64,000 bases of DNA. Origin: Bacillus_CJ salitolerans (GTDB lineage: Bacteria > Bacillota > Bacilli > Bacillales > SA4). Where the stretch lies: the NCBI RefSeq assembly GCF_042680805.1, contig NZ_JBHUEM010000054.1:186001-250000 (forward strand). Direction: 5' to 3'. The stretch's first letter is position 1; each line of letters opens with the position of its first letter. The notes under the pieces were generated by a model. The model saw only the letters and a program-made list of their open reading frames with translations, made no database searches and was not told the origin of the DNA. Shown here in pieces: positions 24,068 to 32,688 of the stretch. A program made the position numbers and the translations under genes.

Positions 24068-26941
24068 ATGGTAATGGATAAAATTGTTGTAAAAGGTGCG
24101 AGAGCACATAATTTAAAAAATATAGATGTCACCATTCCCCGAGATAAGCTTGTTGTATTAACAGGCTTATCGGGCTCTGGGAAATCTTCCTTAGCTTTTG
24201 ACACAATCTATGCTGAAGGACAACGTAGATATGTAGAATCCTTGTCTGCCTATGCGAGACAATTTTTAGGTCAAATGGATAAGCCTGATGTCGATGCAAT
24301 CGAAGGTCTCTCTCCAGCGATCTCAATTGACCAAAAAACAACAAGTCGTAACCCACGGTCAACTGTCGGGACAGTAACTGAAATCTATGACTATCTGCGA
24401 CTTCTCTTTGCAAGAGTGGGGCGTCCAGTGTGTCCGGAGCATGGAATCGAGATTACATCACAAACGATCGAACAAATGGTTGACCGAATTCTTGAGTATC
24501 CTGAACGAACTAAAATGCAAATACTTGCTCCCGTTATAAGTGGAAAAAAAGGAACGCATGTGAAGGTATTAGAGGATATAAAAAAGCAAGGATTTGTTCG
24601 TGTTCGAGTGAACGGGGAAATGATGGAGATTTCAGATGAGATTGAACTTGAAAAGAATAAAAAACATTCTATAGAAGTCGTCATCGACCGTGTCATCATT
24701 AAAGAAGGTATATCTGCAAGACTTAGCGACTCGATTGAAACCGCTCTTCGTTTAGGGGATGGAAAAGTCATCGTCGATGTTATGGAGCAAGAAGAGCTTT
24801 TATTTAGTGAACATCACGCATGCCCTCATTGTGGCTTTTCGATTGGTGAACTTGAACCAAGGATGTTTTCATTTAATAGTCCATTTGGAGCTTGTCAAAG
24901 CTGTGATGGCTTAGGTACGAAGCTAGAGGTTGACTTAGATCTTGTCATTCCTAACTGGAACCTATCATTAAAAAACCATGCGATTGCCCCGTGGGAACCA
25001 ACTAGCTCACAGTATTATCCATCGCTTCTTGAAGCGGTTTGTAATCATTATGGAATAGATATGGATATGCCCGTAAAGGATATTCCGAAGCATTTAATGG
25101 ATCGCGTTTTATATGGTAGTCAAGGTGATCAAATCTATTTTCGATACGAGAATGACTTTGGTCAAGTGAGAGAAAATTACATTGAATTCGAAGGTGTTGT
25201 CTCGAACATTAATCGAAGGTATAAGGAAACAAGCTCTGATTATATTCGAGAACAAATGGAAAAGTACATGGCTACGCAAGATTGTCCTACTTGTAAAGGG
25301 CATCGACTAAAGAAAGAAAGCCTTGCTGTTTTAATTCAGGATCAGCATATTGGACATGTTACGAATTATTCCATTACAGAAGCTTATAATTATGTAACAT
25401 CGCTTCATTTAACAGAAAAAGAAACAAAAATTGCTAATATGATTTTACGAGAAATTCAAGAGCGACTAGGATTTCTTATCAATGTTGGACTCGATTATCT
25501 CACGATGAGCCGTGCGGCGGGGACTTTATCAGGTGGGGAGGCACAACGAATTCGTTTAGCCACTCAAATTGGTTCACGTTTAACAGGTGTTCTCTATATA
25601 TTAGATGAACCTTCGATTGGTTTACATCAACGCGACAATGACCGGCTCATTCATACGCTTCAAAATATGCGTGACATTGGCAATACTTTAATTGTCGTTG
25701 AACATGATGAGGATACCATGATGGCTGCTGACTACTTGATTGATATTGGACCAGGTGCAGGTGTCCACGGCGGAGAAATCATTTCTCAAGGTACACCAGA
25801 CGAGGTAATGAACGACCAAAACTCATTAACGGGACAATATTTATCAGGAAAGAAATTTATCCCTTTACCACTTGAGCGTAGAAAACCTGATGGTCGATAC
25901 TTAGAGGTAATTGGTGCGCGTGAGAATAACTTGAAAAATGTGAAGGTGAAATTTCCGTTAGGAACGTTTATTTCTGTAACGGGTGTATCTGGATCAGGAA
26001 AAAGTACGTTGATTAACGAAATATTATATAAATCATTAGCACAACACTTAACGAAAGCCAAAGTAAGACCTGGTGAGCATAAGGAAGTAAAAGGGATTGA
26101 CCAGCTTGATAAAGTGATTGATATTGATCAATCTCCGATTGGCCGAACACCAAGGTCAAATCCTGCTACATATACTGGTGTTTTTGATGACATTCGTGAT
26201 GTGTTTGCATCAACAAATGAAGCGAAAGTACGAGGATATAAAAAAGGTCGTTTTAGCTTTAATGTGAAGGGTGGACGATGCGAGGCTTGCCGAGGGGATG
26301 GAATTATTAAAATCGAAATGCACTTCCTGCCCGATGTGTATGTACCTTGTGAGGTATGTCACGGTAAACGATATAACCGTGAAACGTTAGAGGTGAAATA
26401 CAAAGGAAAAAGTATTTCAGAAGTTCTTGAAATGACGGTAGATGACTCATTGGAGTTCTTCACCAACATACCGAAAATAAATCGCAAACTCCAAACAATT
26501 TTTGATGTAGGTCTAGGTTACATTAAGCTAGGTCAACCAGCTACGACCTTATCAGGAGGAGAAGCGCAGCGAGTAAAGCTTGCGTCAGAATTACACAGAC
26601 GCTCAACAGGAAGATCCATGTATATTTTAGATGAACCAACTACCGGTCTCCATGTTGATGATATCGCTAGATTACTTCAAGTATTACAAAGACTTGTTGA
26701 AAACGGTGATACCGTATTAGTTATTGAGCACAATTTGGATGTAATAAAAGCATCGGATTATATTGTGGATCTTGGCCCAGAAGGTGGAGACAAAGGTGGA
26801 ACGATTATAGCGACTGGAACACCAGAGGAAATTGTGAAGGTGAAAGAATCCTATACTGGAAAATATTTAAAACCAATACTAGAACGTGATCGGAAGCGAA
26901 TGAAAGAACGTGTAAAGAAGCTCGAATCAGTCGGTCAATAA
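24068..26941 (+). CDS. uvrA: Excinuclease ABC subunit A
   Basis: Damage-recognition ATPase of nucleotide excision repair. The 957 residues have two ABC modules: Walker A GLSGSGKSS near 34 and GVSGSGKST near 643; signatures LSGGEAQRIRLA and LSGGEAQRVKLA. The UvrB-binding domain is present (about 115-230, including ISGKKGTHVKVLEDIKKQGF), as are CxxC zinc sites (CPHC, CQSC, CPTC; CEAC, CEVC). The first ATG is used because GGAAGGA lies 11 nt upstream. It is under the SOS promoter of uvrB. Confidence 0.98.
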   Translation: MVMDKIVVKGARAHNLKNIDVTIPRDKLVVLTGLSGSGKSSLAFDTIYAEGQRRYVESLSAYARQFLGQMDKPDVDAIEGLSPAISIDQKTTSRNPRSTVGTVTEIYDYLRLLFARVGRPVCPEHGIEITSQTIEQMVDRILEYPERTKMQILAPVISGKKGTHVKVLEDIKKQGFVRVRVNGEMMEISDEIELEKNKKHSIEVVIDRVIIKEGISARLSDSIETALRLGDGKVIVDVMEQEELLFSEHHACPHCGFSIGELEPRMFSFNSPFGACQSCDGLGTKLEVDLDLVIPNWNLSLKNHAIAPWEPTSSQYYPSLLEAVCNHYGIDMDMPVKDIPKHLMDRVLYGSQGDQIYFRYENDFGQVRENYIEFEGVVSNINRRYKETSSDYIREQMEKYMATQDCPTCKGHRLKKESLAVLIQDQHIGHVTNYSITEAYNYVTSLHLTEKETKIANMILREIQERLGFLINVGLDYLTMSRAAGTLSGGEAQRIRLATQIGSRLTGVLYILDEPSIGLHQRDNDRLIHTLQNMRDIGNTLIVVEHDEDTMMAADYLIDIGPGAGVHGGEIISQGTPDEVMNDQNSLTGQYLSGKKFIPLPLERRKPDGRYLEVIGARENNLKNVKVKFPLGTFISVTGVSGSGKSTLINEILYKSLAQHLTKAKVRPGEHKEVKGIDQLDKVIDIDQSPIGRTPRSNPATYTGVFDDIRDVFASTNEAKVRGYKKGRFSFNVKGGRCEACRGDGIIKIEMHFLPDVYVPCEVCHGKRYNRETLEVKYKGKSISEVLEMTVDDSLEFFTNIPKINRKLQTIFDVGLGYIKLGQPATTLSGGEAQRVKLASELHRRSTGRSMYILDEPTTGLHVDDIARLLQVLQRLVENGDTVLVIEHNLDVIKASDYIVDLGPEGGDKGGTIIATGTPEEIVKVKESYTGKYLKPILERDRKRMKERVKKLESVGQ

Positions 26942-26943
26942 CG

Positions 26944-26977
26944 AAAAAGAGACCTAACGCAAGTTAGGTCTCTTTTT
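26944..26977 (+). terminator. Terminator of uvrBA
   Basis: AAAAAGAGACCTAAC and its perfect complement flank a GCAA tetraloop and end in T5, 3 nt after the uvrA stop. Confidence 0.9.
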
Positions 26978-27009
26978 GTTAATAAGTTTCTGGTGTTTAG
27001 TTACTGCTA

Positions 27010-27173
27010 AATCTAGCTCCAGCGCCCAGCCAAGAAGAAATGGCGACGATCTTTGCCATTTCATCCTAATCGAGGTTAAATGTACTGTCATGAATAAAAG
27101 GGAAAACCACCCTATTTTCATGACAGAACATTTGCTCTGCATGAGGCAAAACGGGGCGCCCTGAGCCTTTTTT
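27010..27173 (+). repeat. Modular hairpin repeat, copy 2
   Basis: Left arm CTAGCTCCAGCGCCCAGCC. Hairpin 1 is AGAAATGGC with GCCATTTCAT. Hairpin 2 is TGTCATGAA with TTCATGACA, a different sequence from copies 1 and 5 at the same place. Right arm GGGGCGCCCTGAGCC followed by T7. It adjoins the stop codon of the small gene at 27176 and may serve as its terminator in the leftward direction. Confidence 0.7.
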
Positions 27174-27175
27174 TC

Positions 27176-27358
27176 TTAAATTTTAATATCCAGAAATTGA
27201 GAAAGCGGGGAAGGTTGCTGTAATTCCCTTAAATTCTTTGCAGGGTCTTGAACAACTTCTCTAATAGCTTGATTTAAAGCTTGTTCTGCTTTTGATTTGT
27301 TCATTTGAACGGCTTGAGATACGACTCCGCTACCAGATGATGCACTTACTGAACTCAC
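27176..27358 (-). CDS. Hypothetical protein, 60 aa
   Basis: The start is a GTG with AAGGAGG 8 nt upstream. The open frame extends 17 codons further, but those codons lie before the ribosome binding site. The product begins with a serine- and glycine-rich stretch (SSVSASSGSGVVSQAVQ) followed by a helical, amphipathic part (SKAEQALNQAIREVVQDPAK) and a Q-P-S-P-L-S-Q-F-L end. No membrane segment. It is of the size of small motility- or sporulation-associated proteins, but I do not recognise it. Confidence 0.6.
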   Translation of the reverse strand: MSSVSASSGSGVVSQAVQMNKSKAEQALNQAIREVVQDPAKNLRELQQPSPLSQFLDIKI

Positions 27359-27528
27359 AGGTATTTCCTCCTTAGCAAAATACGAATATAAAAAAAATAT
27401 ATTCTTCAAAAGTTTAAAAATCCCTTTTGATTAAAATATAAAATTTTTTTCATAAAATACAATAGATTCATTATATACTTGAAACTAATGATTCACTCAT
27501 TCGTAATTATTATAAAGGGGATGATAAA

Positions 27529-27843
27529 ATGAATGGAGATACAAATAAATTACTATCGGCATTGTGCTACTTTAGCATTTTCTTTGCAGGATTCATTCTT
27601 CCAATTGTTATTTATTTTATTGTTAGTGACAGAGAAGTGAAAGATCATGCTAAGGGTGCGTTTCTATCTCACGTAATCCCTCTTGTGACGATACCGGTCT
27701 TTGTTTTCGGTGGAATCATGTCAGGTGTTGCAGAAGGATTTTTCATTATATTAATTATTGGCTTCATCGTTACCTTTATCGTTAATATTGTCGTTGTCGT
27801 TTGGAATGTTATTAAAGGTATTCAGGTACTAAGAAGCTACTAA
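27529..27843 (+). CDS. yvlA: DUF4870 membrane protein (YvlA-like)
   Basis: The 104 residues contain three hydrophobic segments: LSALCYFSIFFAGFILPIVI, V-I-P-L-V-T-I-P-V-F-V-F and IILIIGFIVTFIVNIVVVVW. The motif D-R-E-V-K-D-H-A-K-G-A is typical of the DUF4870 family. It heads a four-gene cluster that follows uvrA, as yvlABCD does in B. subtilis. AAAGGGGATG lies upstream of the ATG. Biochemical function unknown; the neighbours suggest the cell envelope. Confidence 0.85.
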   Translation: MNGDTNKLLSALCYFSIFFAGFILPIVIYFIVSDREVKDHAKGAFLSHVIPLVTIPVFVFGGIMSGVAEGFFIILIIGFIVTFIVNIVVVVWNVIKGIQVLRSY

Positions 27844-27888
27844 AAAAACATAGGTACTATGTGTTTGTAAAAGGAAGGTGTGAATACA

Positions 27889-29010
27889 ATGGCGGTAACT
27901 GAACAGCGTAAGCGTATTTTGAAAATGGTGGAAGAAGGAAAATTATCAGCTGAAGAAGCATTGATTTTAATAGAAAACCTAGAGAAAGATGAGCAAGCTG
28001 TCCTCGAAAAGGAAGAAGAGATTCTAGCTGAGCTTAGTACAGAAGTGAAGTGGGAGGAACAGTCACAGCAAGACAAAGGAAAAACAACTAAAACTACCTC
28101 TGTAAAAGATTCTGTTTTTGACTTTGTGGATAAAGCATTAAAAAAAATAAAGACTCTTGATCTCGACTTTAATTTTGGAACCTCCATATCTGTTCAACAT
28201 ATATTCCAGCATTCGAATGTATATTTAACAGATATAGAAATTGATATTGCCAATGGTAGTGTGAAATTGCAACCATGGGATGAGACGGATGTACGTATAG
28301 AATGTGATGCAAAGGTGTATCAAGTAGAATCTCAAGATGAAGCGAGAAAAACATTTTTAGAGGATGTATTGTTTTCCATAGAGGGTGGCAAGCTGCGTTA
28401 TTCTGTTCAAAAAAAGAAACTAAAAGTAAATTCCACTCTTTATTTACCAAGAACTGAATTTGAGAAAGTTATCATCAGGCTGTTTAATGGGAAAATTGAT
28501 GGGGAAAGCCTACTAGTAAAGGAGTTTAAAGCAAAGACGGCTAATGGGAAAATTACATTAGCAAATCTTAATACTAAGAAGTTTGAAGTAGAAACGGCAA
28601 ATGGTCATATTACAGCGACGAACCTGACAAGTGAAAAGGTAGAAGCTGAAACGATCAATGGGACAATTAAAATCGATGGAGAATTCTCGAAGGCGGACCT
28701 ACAGAGCTTTAATGGAAATGTTATTTGTAGCATATCCAATTCGACCTGTGATGCGCTGTTTATTAAATCAACAACCGGAAATGTAGATCTCTTTGTTCCA
28801 AAAGATCGAGCGATTCACGGTGAGCTTAAATCCAATATCGGTAACTTCCAGGTTGAAATTCCTAAAGTGGACAGAAAAGAGGAAAAATCAGAAATTGTCC
28901 AAAAATATCTTAAATTTGTGACGCCAAATACGAATGAACAAGAGCCGTTGCTCATAGATGTAGATACGAAGACTGGCTCCATTGTTGTAAAGGAGAAAGG
29001 AGGAATATAA
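27889..29010 (+). CDS. yvlB: YvlB-type DUF4097 protein
   Basis: About 373 residues. The N-terminus (MAVTEQRKRILKMVEEGKLS, A-E-E-A-L-I-L-I-E-N-L) is the SHOCT-like helical motif of YvlB/LiaX proteins. A charged linker follows, then from about residue 110 a repetitive beta structure with T-A-N-G-K-I-T, T-A-N-G-H-I-T, T-I-N-G-T-I-K and F-N-G-N-V: the DUF4097 beta-helix-like repeats. The ATG at 27889 is preferred over the GTG that touches the ribosome binding site. LiaX-like relatives take part in envelope-stress sensing; that role is inferred here. Confidence 0.85.
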   Translation: MAVTEQRKRILKMVEEGKLSAEEALILIENLEKDEQAVLEKEEEILAELSTEVKWEEQSQQDKGKTTKTTSVKDSVFDFVDKALKKIKTLDLDFNFGTSISVQHIFQHSNVYLTDIEIDIANGSVKLQPWDETDVRIECDAKVYQVESQDEARKTFLEDVLFSIEGGKLRYSVQKKKLKVNSTLYLPRTEFEKVIIRLFNGKIDGESLLVKEFKAKTANGKITLANLNTKKFEVETANGHITATNLTSEKVEAETINGTIKIDGEFSKADLQSFNGNVICSISNSTCDALFIKSTTGNVDLFVPKDRAIHGELKSNIGNFQVEIPKVDRKEEKSEIVQKYLKFVTPNTNEQEPLLIDVDTKTGSIVVKEKGGI

Positions 29011-29011
29011 G

Positions 29012-29209
29012 GTGAACAAATTATTTCGTTCAAGATCTAACCGACAAATTGCTGGCGTGATTGGAGGGTTGGCTTCTTATACAGGTGTTGATGCTTCCTT
29101 ATTACGAGTTATTTTTGTGATTTGTCTGTTAATGAGCTTTGGAACATTTGCGTTAATCTATTTTGTTTGGATGCTCATTGTTCCAAATGAGGAGGATGTG
29201 ATTCGTTGA
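29012..29209 (+). CDS. yvlC: PspC-domain protein (YvlC-like)
   Basis: The 65 residues match the PspC domain: basic start LFRSRSNRQIAGVIGGLASY, then an amphipathic part and a membrane helix VIFVICLLMSFGTFALIYFV, ending in P-N-E-E. PspC-type proteins sit in the membrane and take part in envelope-stress responses; a pspA gene is present about 24 kb upstream. GTG start with AGGAGGAAT upstream. It overlaps yvlD by one base. Confidence 0.88.
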   Translation: MNKLFRSRSNRQIAGVIGGLASYTGVDASLLRVIFVICLLMSFGTFALIYFVWMLIVPNEEDVIR

Positions 29210-29571
29210 TGAAGTGGATCTCATCCATACTTGTTAACAGTTTAGTACTCATTGTTGTTGCAGGGTATTTTGAATCCTTTCACCTTGATGGAGTAGGCTC
29301 TGCAATCATAGCAAGCATCATACTTGCCATCCTTAACGTATTAGTTAAGCCCATACTAGTTATACTCACACTACCTGTTACAGTGATTTCTCTTGGACTA
29401 TTCTTATTTGTAATTAATGCAATTACCCTTTGGATGACTCAGGGAATCATGGGTGATTCATTTGTTATCGAATCATTTGGAACTGCAATCATAGCAGCTA
29501 TAGCCATCTCCGTATTAAATTTACTCATCCAAAAGATTATTATTGAACCAATGTCAGAGAAGAAAAAGTAA
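29209..29571 (+). CDS. yvlD: YvlD-like holin-IV family membrane protein
   Basis: About 120 residues with four hydrophobic segments. The hallmark of the YvlD/phage holin family 4 group is visible: I-I-A-S-I-I-L-A-I-L-N-V-L-V-K-P-I-L-V-I-L-T-L-P and later ISVLNLLIQKIIIEP. The ATG at 29209 overlaps the yvlC stop codon, with AGGAGG upstream. In bacilli this family accompanies PspC-type proteins; a lysis role is not implied. Confidence 0.86.
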   Translation: MKWISSILVNSLVLIVVAGYFESFHLDGVGSAIIASIILAILNVLVKPILVILTLPVTVISLGLFLFVINAITLWMTQGIMGDSFVIESFGTAIIAAIAISVLNLLIQKIIIEPMSEKKK

Positions 29572-29578
29572 TCGTTCA

Positions 29579-29606
29579 AAACCTCCAAATTGTTGGAGGT
29601 TTTTGT
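29579..29606 (+). terminator. Terminator of yvlABCD
   Basis: AACCTCCAA pairs with TTGGAGGTT around ATTG and is followed by a T-tract, 8 nt after the yvlD stop. Confidence 0.85.
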
Positions 29607-29723
29607 TTGTTTTTATTACGAATCGACGCCGCAAGGAATCCTTGCATTCGTAGGTAATGGCTTTGTACTAGTTATTTTTTAAAATAATTTTGTAAACAAT
29701 CAATCTACAAAAATATGCAAATA

Positions 29724-29740
29724 TTTACCTGAAATTTACA
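29724..29740 (+). promoter_or_regulatory. Possible PhoP half-site pair upstream of phnD
   Basis: TTTACC and TTTACA are separated by exactly 5 nt, the spacing of Bacillus PhoP half-sites (TTHACA-N5). Further half-sites at 11-nt phase are weak (TCTACA at 29704 is out of phase), so a full Pho box is not shown. The stretch 29607-29820 holds no gene. Confidence 0.35.
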
Positions 29741-29820
29741 TAAGGTATGTTGTTTGTTGTTGAATTCGCGTGATATATTCTTCTAGGTTAAAACATTTGA
29801 AACATTCGGGAGGAACGATC

Positions 29821-30918
29821 ATGTTAAAAAAATGGCTTACAGTATTCATGATGCTTACGTTAGCTGTAATCGTAGCAGCATGTGGATCAGCTGAAGAAAC
29901 TGCAACAAATGAGAAGGACACAGCTACAACAACTGACTCAAATGCTGAAAAAGAAACAGCTGTAGAAGAAAATACAAAAATTGATGAGCTTAAAGTAAGC
30001 TTTGTGCCATCAAAAGACCCAGATCAAATCATTACTACAACTGAACCACTTAAAGGTTTATTAAAAGATGAATTAGCTAAATTAGGTTTTGATATTGGAA
30101 ATGTAACAATTGATGTTGGTACTACATATGAAGCGGTTGGAGAGGCACTTTCTGCTGGCACAACTGATGTAGGTCTTATTCCGGGTGGAACATATGTATT
30201 ATATGATGATGGTGCTGAAGTCATTTTAACAGCTACTCGTGCTGCACTTTCTAATGACTCAGAAAATCCAAAGGATTGGAATGACAATAAGCCTACTGAA
30301 GGTTTAACAGACAAGCAAGCAACTTACTACCGTAGTATTATTATCGCTGGTCCTTCTGAAAAAGGACAAGAATTAGCTGCAAAAGTTAACAATGGTGAAG
30401 AATTAACATGGGAAGATTTAGATAGCGCAAACTGGGCTGTAATGTCTTCTTCTTCATCTGCTGGTTACATCTACCCTACATTATGGATGCAAGAAAAGTA
30501 CGGTAAGAGCTTAACCGACCTTTCTAAACTTGTTCAATCAGATTCTTATGGTAGCTCATTTGCACGTTTAGCTGTTGACCAAGCTGACGTAATCGTAGCA
30601 TATGCTGATGCAAGAAGAGATAATGCGGATAAGTGGACAACTGACTTAGGTCGTACTGCCTCTGTTTGGGATGAAACAAACGTAATCGGTGTCACTGATC
30701 CAATTTATAACGACACTGTAAGCGTAAGTAAACATTCAAAAAAAATGGATGACAAGCTAAAAGCTGCTATCCAAGAAGCATTTATCAATATTGCTCAAAC
30801 TACAGAAGGTAAAGAAGTTATCGCAATCTACAGTCATGAAGGTTACCAAAAGGCTCAATCTTCTGATTATGATAACGAAAGAAAAGCACAAGAGCTTCTC
30901 AGAAGTTTAAAGAAGTAA
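29821..30918 (+). CDS. phnD: Phosphonate/phosphite-type ABC transporter substrate-binding lipoprotein
   Basis: About 365 residues. A lipoprotein signal peptide with lipobox L-A-V-I-V-A-A-C puts the acylated cysteine at about residue 20. A threonine/glutamate-rich linker follows, then the binding domain (V-S-F-V-P-S-K-D-P, later S-S-S-S-A-G-Y-I-Y-P, the PhnD-family ligand loop). GGGAGGAACGATC precedes the ATG; codons upstream in frame lack a ribosome binding site. It is the first gene of an importer set, separated from phnC by a terminator, so the binding protein may be made in excess. Ligand not determinable: phosphonate, phosphite or another phosphate analogue. Confidence 0.88.
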   Translation: MLKKWLTVFMMLTLAVIVAACGSAEETATNEKDTATTTDSNAEKETAVEENTKIDELKVSFVPSKDPDQIITTTEPLKGLLKDELAKLGFDIGNVTIDVGTTYEAVGEALSAGTTDVGLIPGGTYVLYDDGAEVILTATRAALSNDSENPKDWNDNKPTEGLTDKQATYYRSIIIAGPSEKGQELAAKVNNGEELTWEDLDSANWAVMSSSSSAGYIYPTLWMQEKYGKSLTDLSKLVQSDSYGSSFARLAVDQADVIVAYADARRDNADKWTTDLGRTASVWDETNVIGVTDPIYNDTVSVSKHSKKMDDKLKAAIQEAFINIAQTTEGKEVIAIYSHEGYQKAQSSDYDNERKAQELLRSLKK

Positions 30919-30951
30919 CCCTTAAACAAGATAACAATAAATGCTTCTATA

Positions 30952-30992
30952 AAAATGAGAACATCCTTTAATAGGTTATGTTCTCATTTTTT
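30952..30992 (+). terminator. Internal terminator between phnD and phnC
   Basis: AAAATGAGAACAT and its perfect complement ATGTTCTCATTTT flank a 13-nt loop and are followed by TT. It probably lowers expression of the transporter core relative to the binding protein. Confidence 0.75.
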
Positions 30993-31080
30993 CACATGTA
31001 TTTGAGTTTTAAAAATACATGTCTAGGAAAAGTTTACATAAACTAGAAGTCTCTTAGTTTAATAGGATTGGGGAATAACC

Positions 31081-31857
31081 ATGATAGAGTTTATTAATGT
31101 TGAAAAAACGTATACGAATGGTACAAAAGCATTAGAAAACATTCATTTGAAAATTGAACAAGGTGAGTTTGTAGCCGTAATCGGACTATCTGGTGCCGGA
31201 AAATCGACATTAATTCGCTGTGTGAATCGAATGCATGATATCACAGGTGGTAAGCTGATAATTGATGAAGTCGATGTAACGACATTAAAAGGAAAACAAA
31301 TCCGCCAATTACGAAGAAGAATCGGAATGATCTTCCAATCCTTCAATCTGGTAACTAGAACAACCGTCATTAAGAATGTGTTAGTATCGTTTGTTCCGGA
31401 TAATCCATTTTGGCGTAAGCTGACTGGCATTTATACGAAGGAGCAAAAAATTAAAGCATTAGAAGCATTAGATAAAGTAGGTATTCTAGATAAAGCTTAT
31501 GTTCGAGTAGATCAGCTTTCAGGTGGTCAACAACAACGTGTAGCTTTAGCACGTACCATTGCTCAAAATCCAGACATTATTTTAGCAGACGAGCCAATCG
31601 CTTCATTAGATCCAGTTACTTCAAAAATCGTAATGAATGATTTTAAAAAGATTAATCAGGATCTAAACATCTCTGTCATAATGAACATCCACCACGTAGA
31701 AATCGCATTACAGTATGCTGATCGCATTATCGGCATTCGTAAGGGAGAGGTTGTGTTCGACGGGCCATCTGAGAAGGTGACACAAGAAATACTATCTGAA
31801 ATATATGGTGGTAGATTAGAAGAAATTCAATCCTCAACAGAGGAGAGATTAGCATAA
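31081..31857 (+). CDS. phnC: Phosphonate-type ABC transporter ATP-binding protein
   Basis: The 258 residues contain Walker A GLSGAGKST near 38, Q-loop I-F-Q-S-F-N-L-V, signature LSGGQQQRVALARTI, Walker B I-I-L-A-D-E-P-I-A-S-L-D-P and H-loop N-I-H-H-V. This agrees with PhnC of phosphonate importers, including V-I-K-N-V-L. It energises uptake through the two PhnE proteins encoded next. Its stop codon overlaps the start of phnE by one base. The GGGG before AATAACC serves as ribosome binding site. Confidence 0.92.
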   Translation: MIEFINVEKTYTNGTKALENIHLKIEQGEFVAVIGLSGAGKSTLIRCVNRMHDITGGKLIIDEVDVTTLKGKQIRQLRRRIGMIFQSFNLVTRTTVIKNVLVSFVPDNPFWRKLTGIYTKEQKIKALEALDKVGILDKAYVRVDQLSGGQQQRVALARTIAQNPDIILADEPIASLDPVTSKIVMNDFKKINQDLNISVIMNIHHVEIALQYADRIIGIRKGEVVFDGPSEKVTQEILSEIYGGRLEEIQSSTEERLA

Positions 31858-32672
31858 TGTATGATAAAATTTTTCCTCCTAAAAAAATGACATTACCGAA
31901 TGGAAAAGTTGTGCTTGAAAAAAGATCACGCACCCCGCTTATTACAATACTGATCCTAGTGGCAATGTATGTTTCCGTAAAATTTACTGGTTTTAGTTTG
32001 GAAGTATTTATTATGAGGATCGGATACTTTTTCTCAATTATTGGTGATATGTTCCCACCAAATTGGAGTTATTTATCTGATATTTGGGGTCCACTCATGG
32101 ATACGATCAAAATGTCACTCTTAGGATCGATTTTGGGTGCATTAGTGGCAATGCCAATCGCGGTTTTGTCATCGACGAATATTATCAAAAATCAAGTTAT
32201 CGTTTCTGTATTCAAAGTGATGCTAAGTCTTCTTAGGACGTTACCTTCACTTGTAACAGCCTTGATTGCTACATTTGTTTTTGGACTAGGTCCTATGGCA
32301 GGAACGGTTGCGATTTTTCTTTTTACTATCTCTTATGTTGGAAAATTATTATATGAACAAATTGAGAACGTAGATATGGGTGCTTTTGAAGCTATGGAAT
32401 CTATTGGGATGACAAGAATCCAAGCATTTCGTTATGCTATCATCCCGCAAGTGTTACCGAGTTATCTTTCTACCTCCCTATTCTGTTTTGAAGGAAATGT
32501 TCGCTATGCGGCAATTCTTGGTTATGTAGGAGCAGGCGGGATCGGACTTCTTATTAATGAAGGTCTTGGATGGCGTGATTATGAAAGTGTTGGGATGATT
32601 GTTGTAACGTTAGTTATTACTGTCTATCTGATTGAAACAGTTAGTGAGCACTTTAGGAAAAAGTTAATTTAA
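31857..32672 (+). CDS. phnE: Phosphonate-type ABC transporter permease (first)
   Basis: The 271 residues have about six membrane helices. The binding-protein-dependent permease motif lies near residue 170 (E-A-M-E-S-I-G-M-T-R-I-Q-A-F-R-Y-A-I-I-P-Q), as in PhnE. The C-terminal part has G-Y-V-G-A-G-G-I-G-L-L-I. It probably forms a heterodimer with the second permease. The long N-terminal cytoplasmic stretch is typical of this group. Translationally coupled to phnC. Confidence 0.9.
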   Translation: MYDKIFPPKKMTLPNGKVVLEKRSRTPLITILILVAMYVSVKFTGFSLEVFIMRIGYFFSIIGDMFPPNWSYLSDIWGPLMDTIKMSLLGSILGALVAMPIAVLSSTNIIKNQVIVSVFKVMLSLLRTLPSLVTALIATFVFGLGPMAGTVAIFLFTISYVGKLLYEQIENVDMGAFEAMESIGMTRIQAFRYAIIPQVLPSYLSTSLFCFEGNVRYAAILGYVGAGGIGLLINEGLGWRDYESVGMIVVTLVITVYLIETVSEHFRKKLI

Positions 32673-32688
32673 AGGAGTAGTACATGCT

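Noticed and set aside
29209..29571. Phage holin, hence prophage remnant
   Set aside because: The gene is YvlD-like within a conserved chromosomal cluster, and no other phage genes are near.
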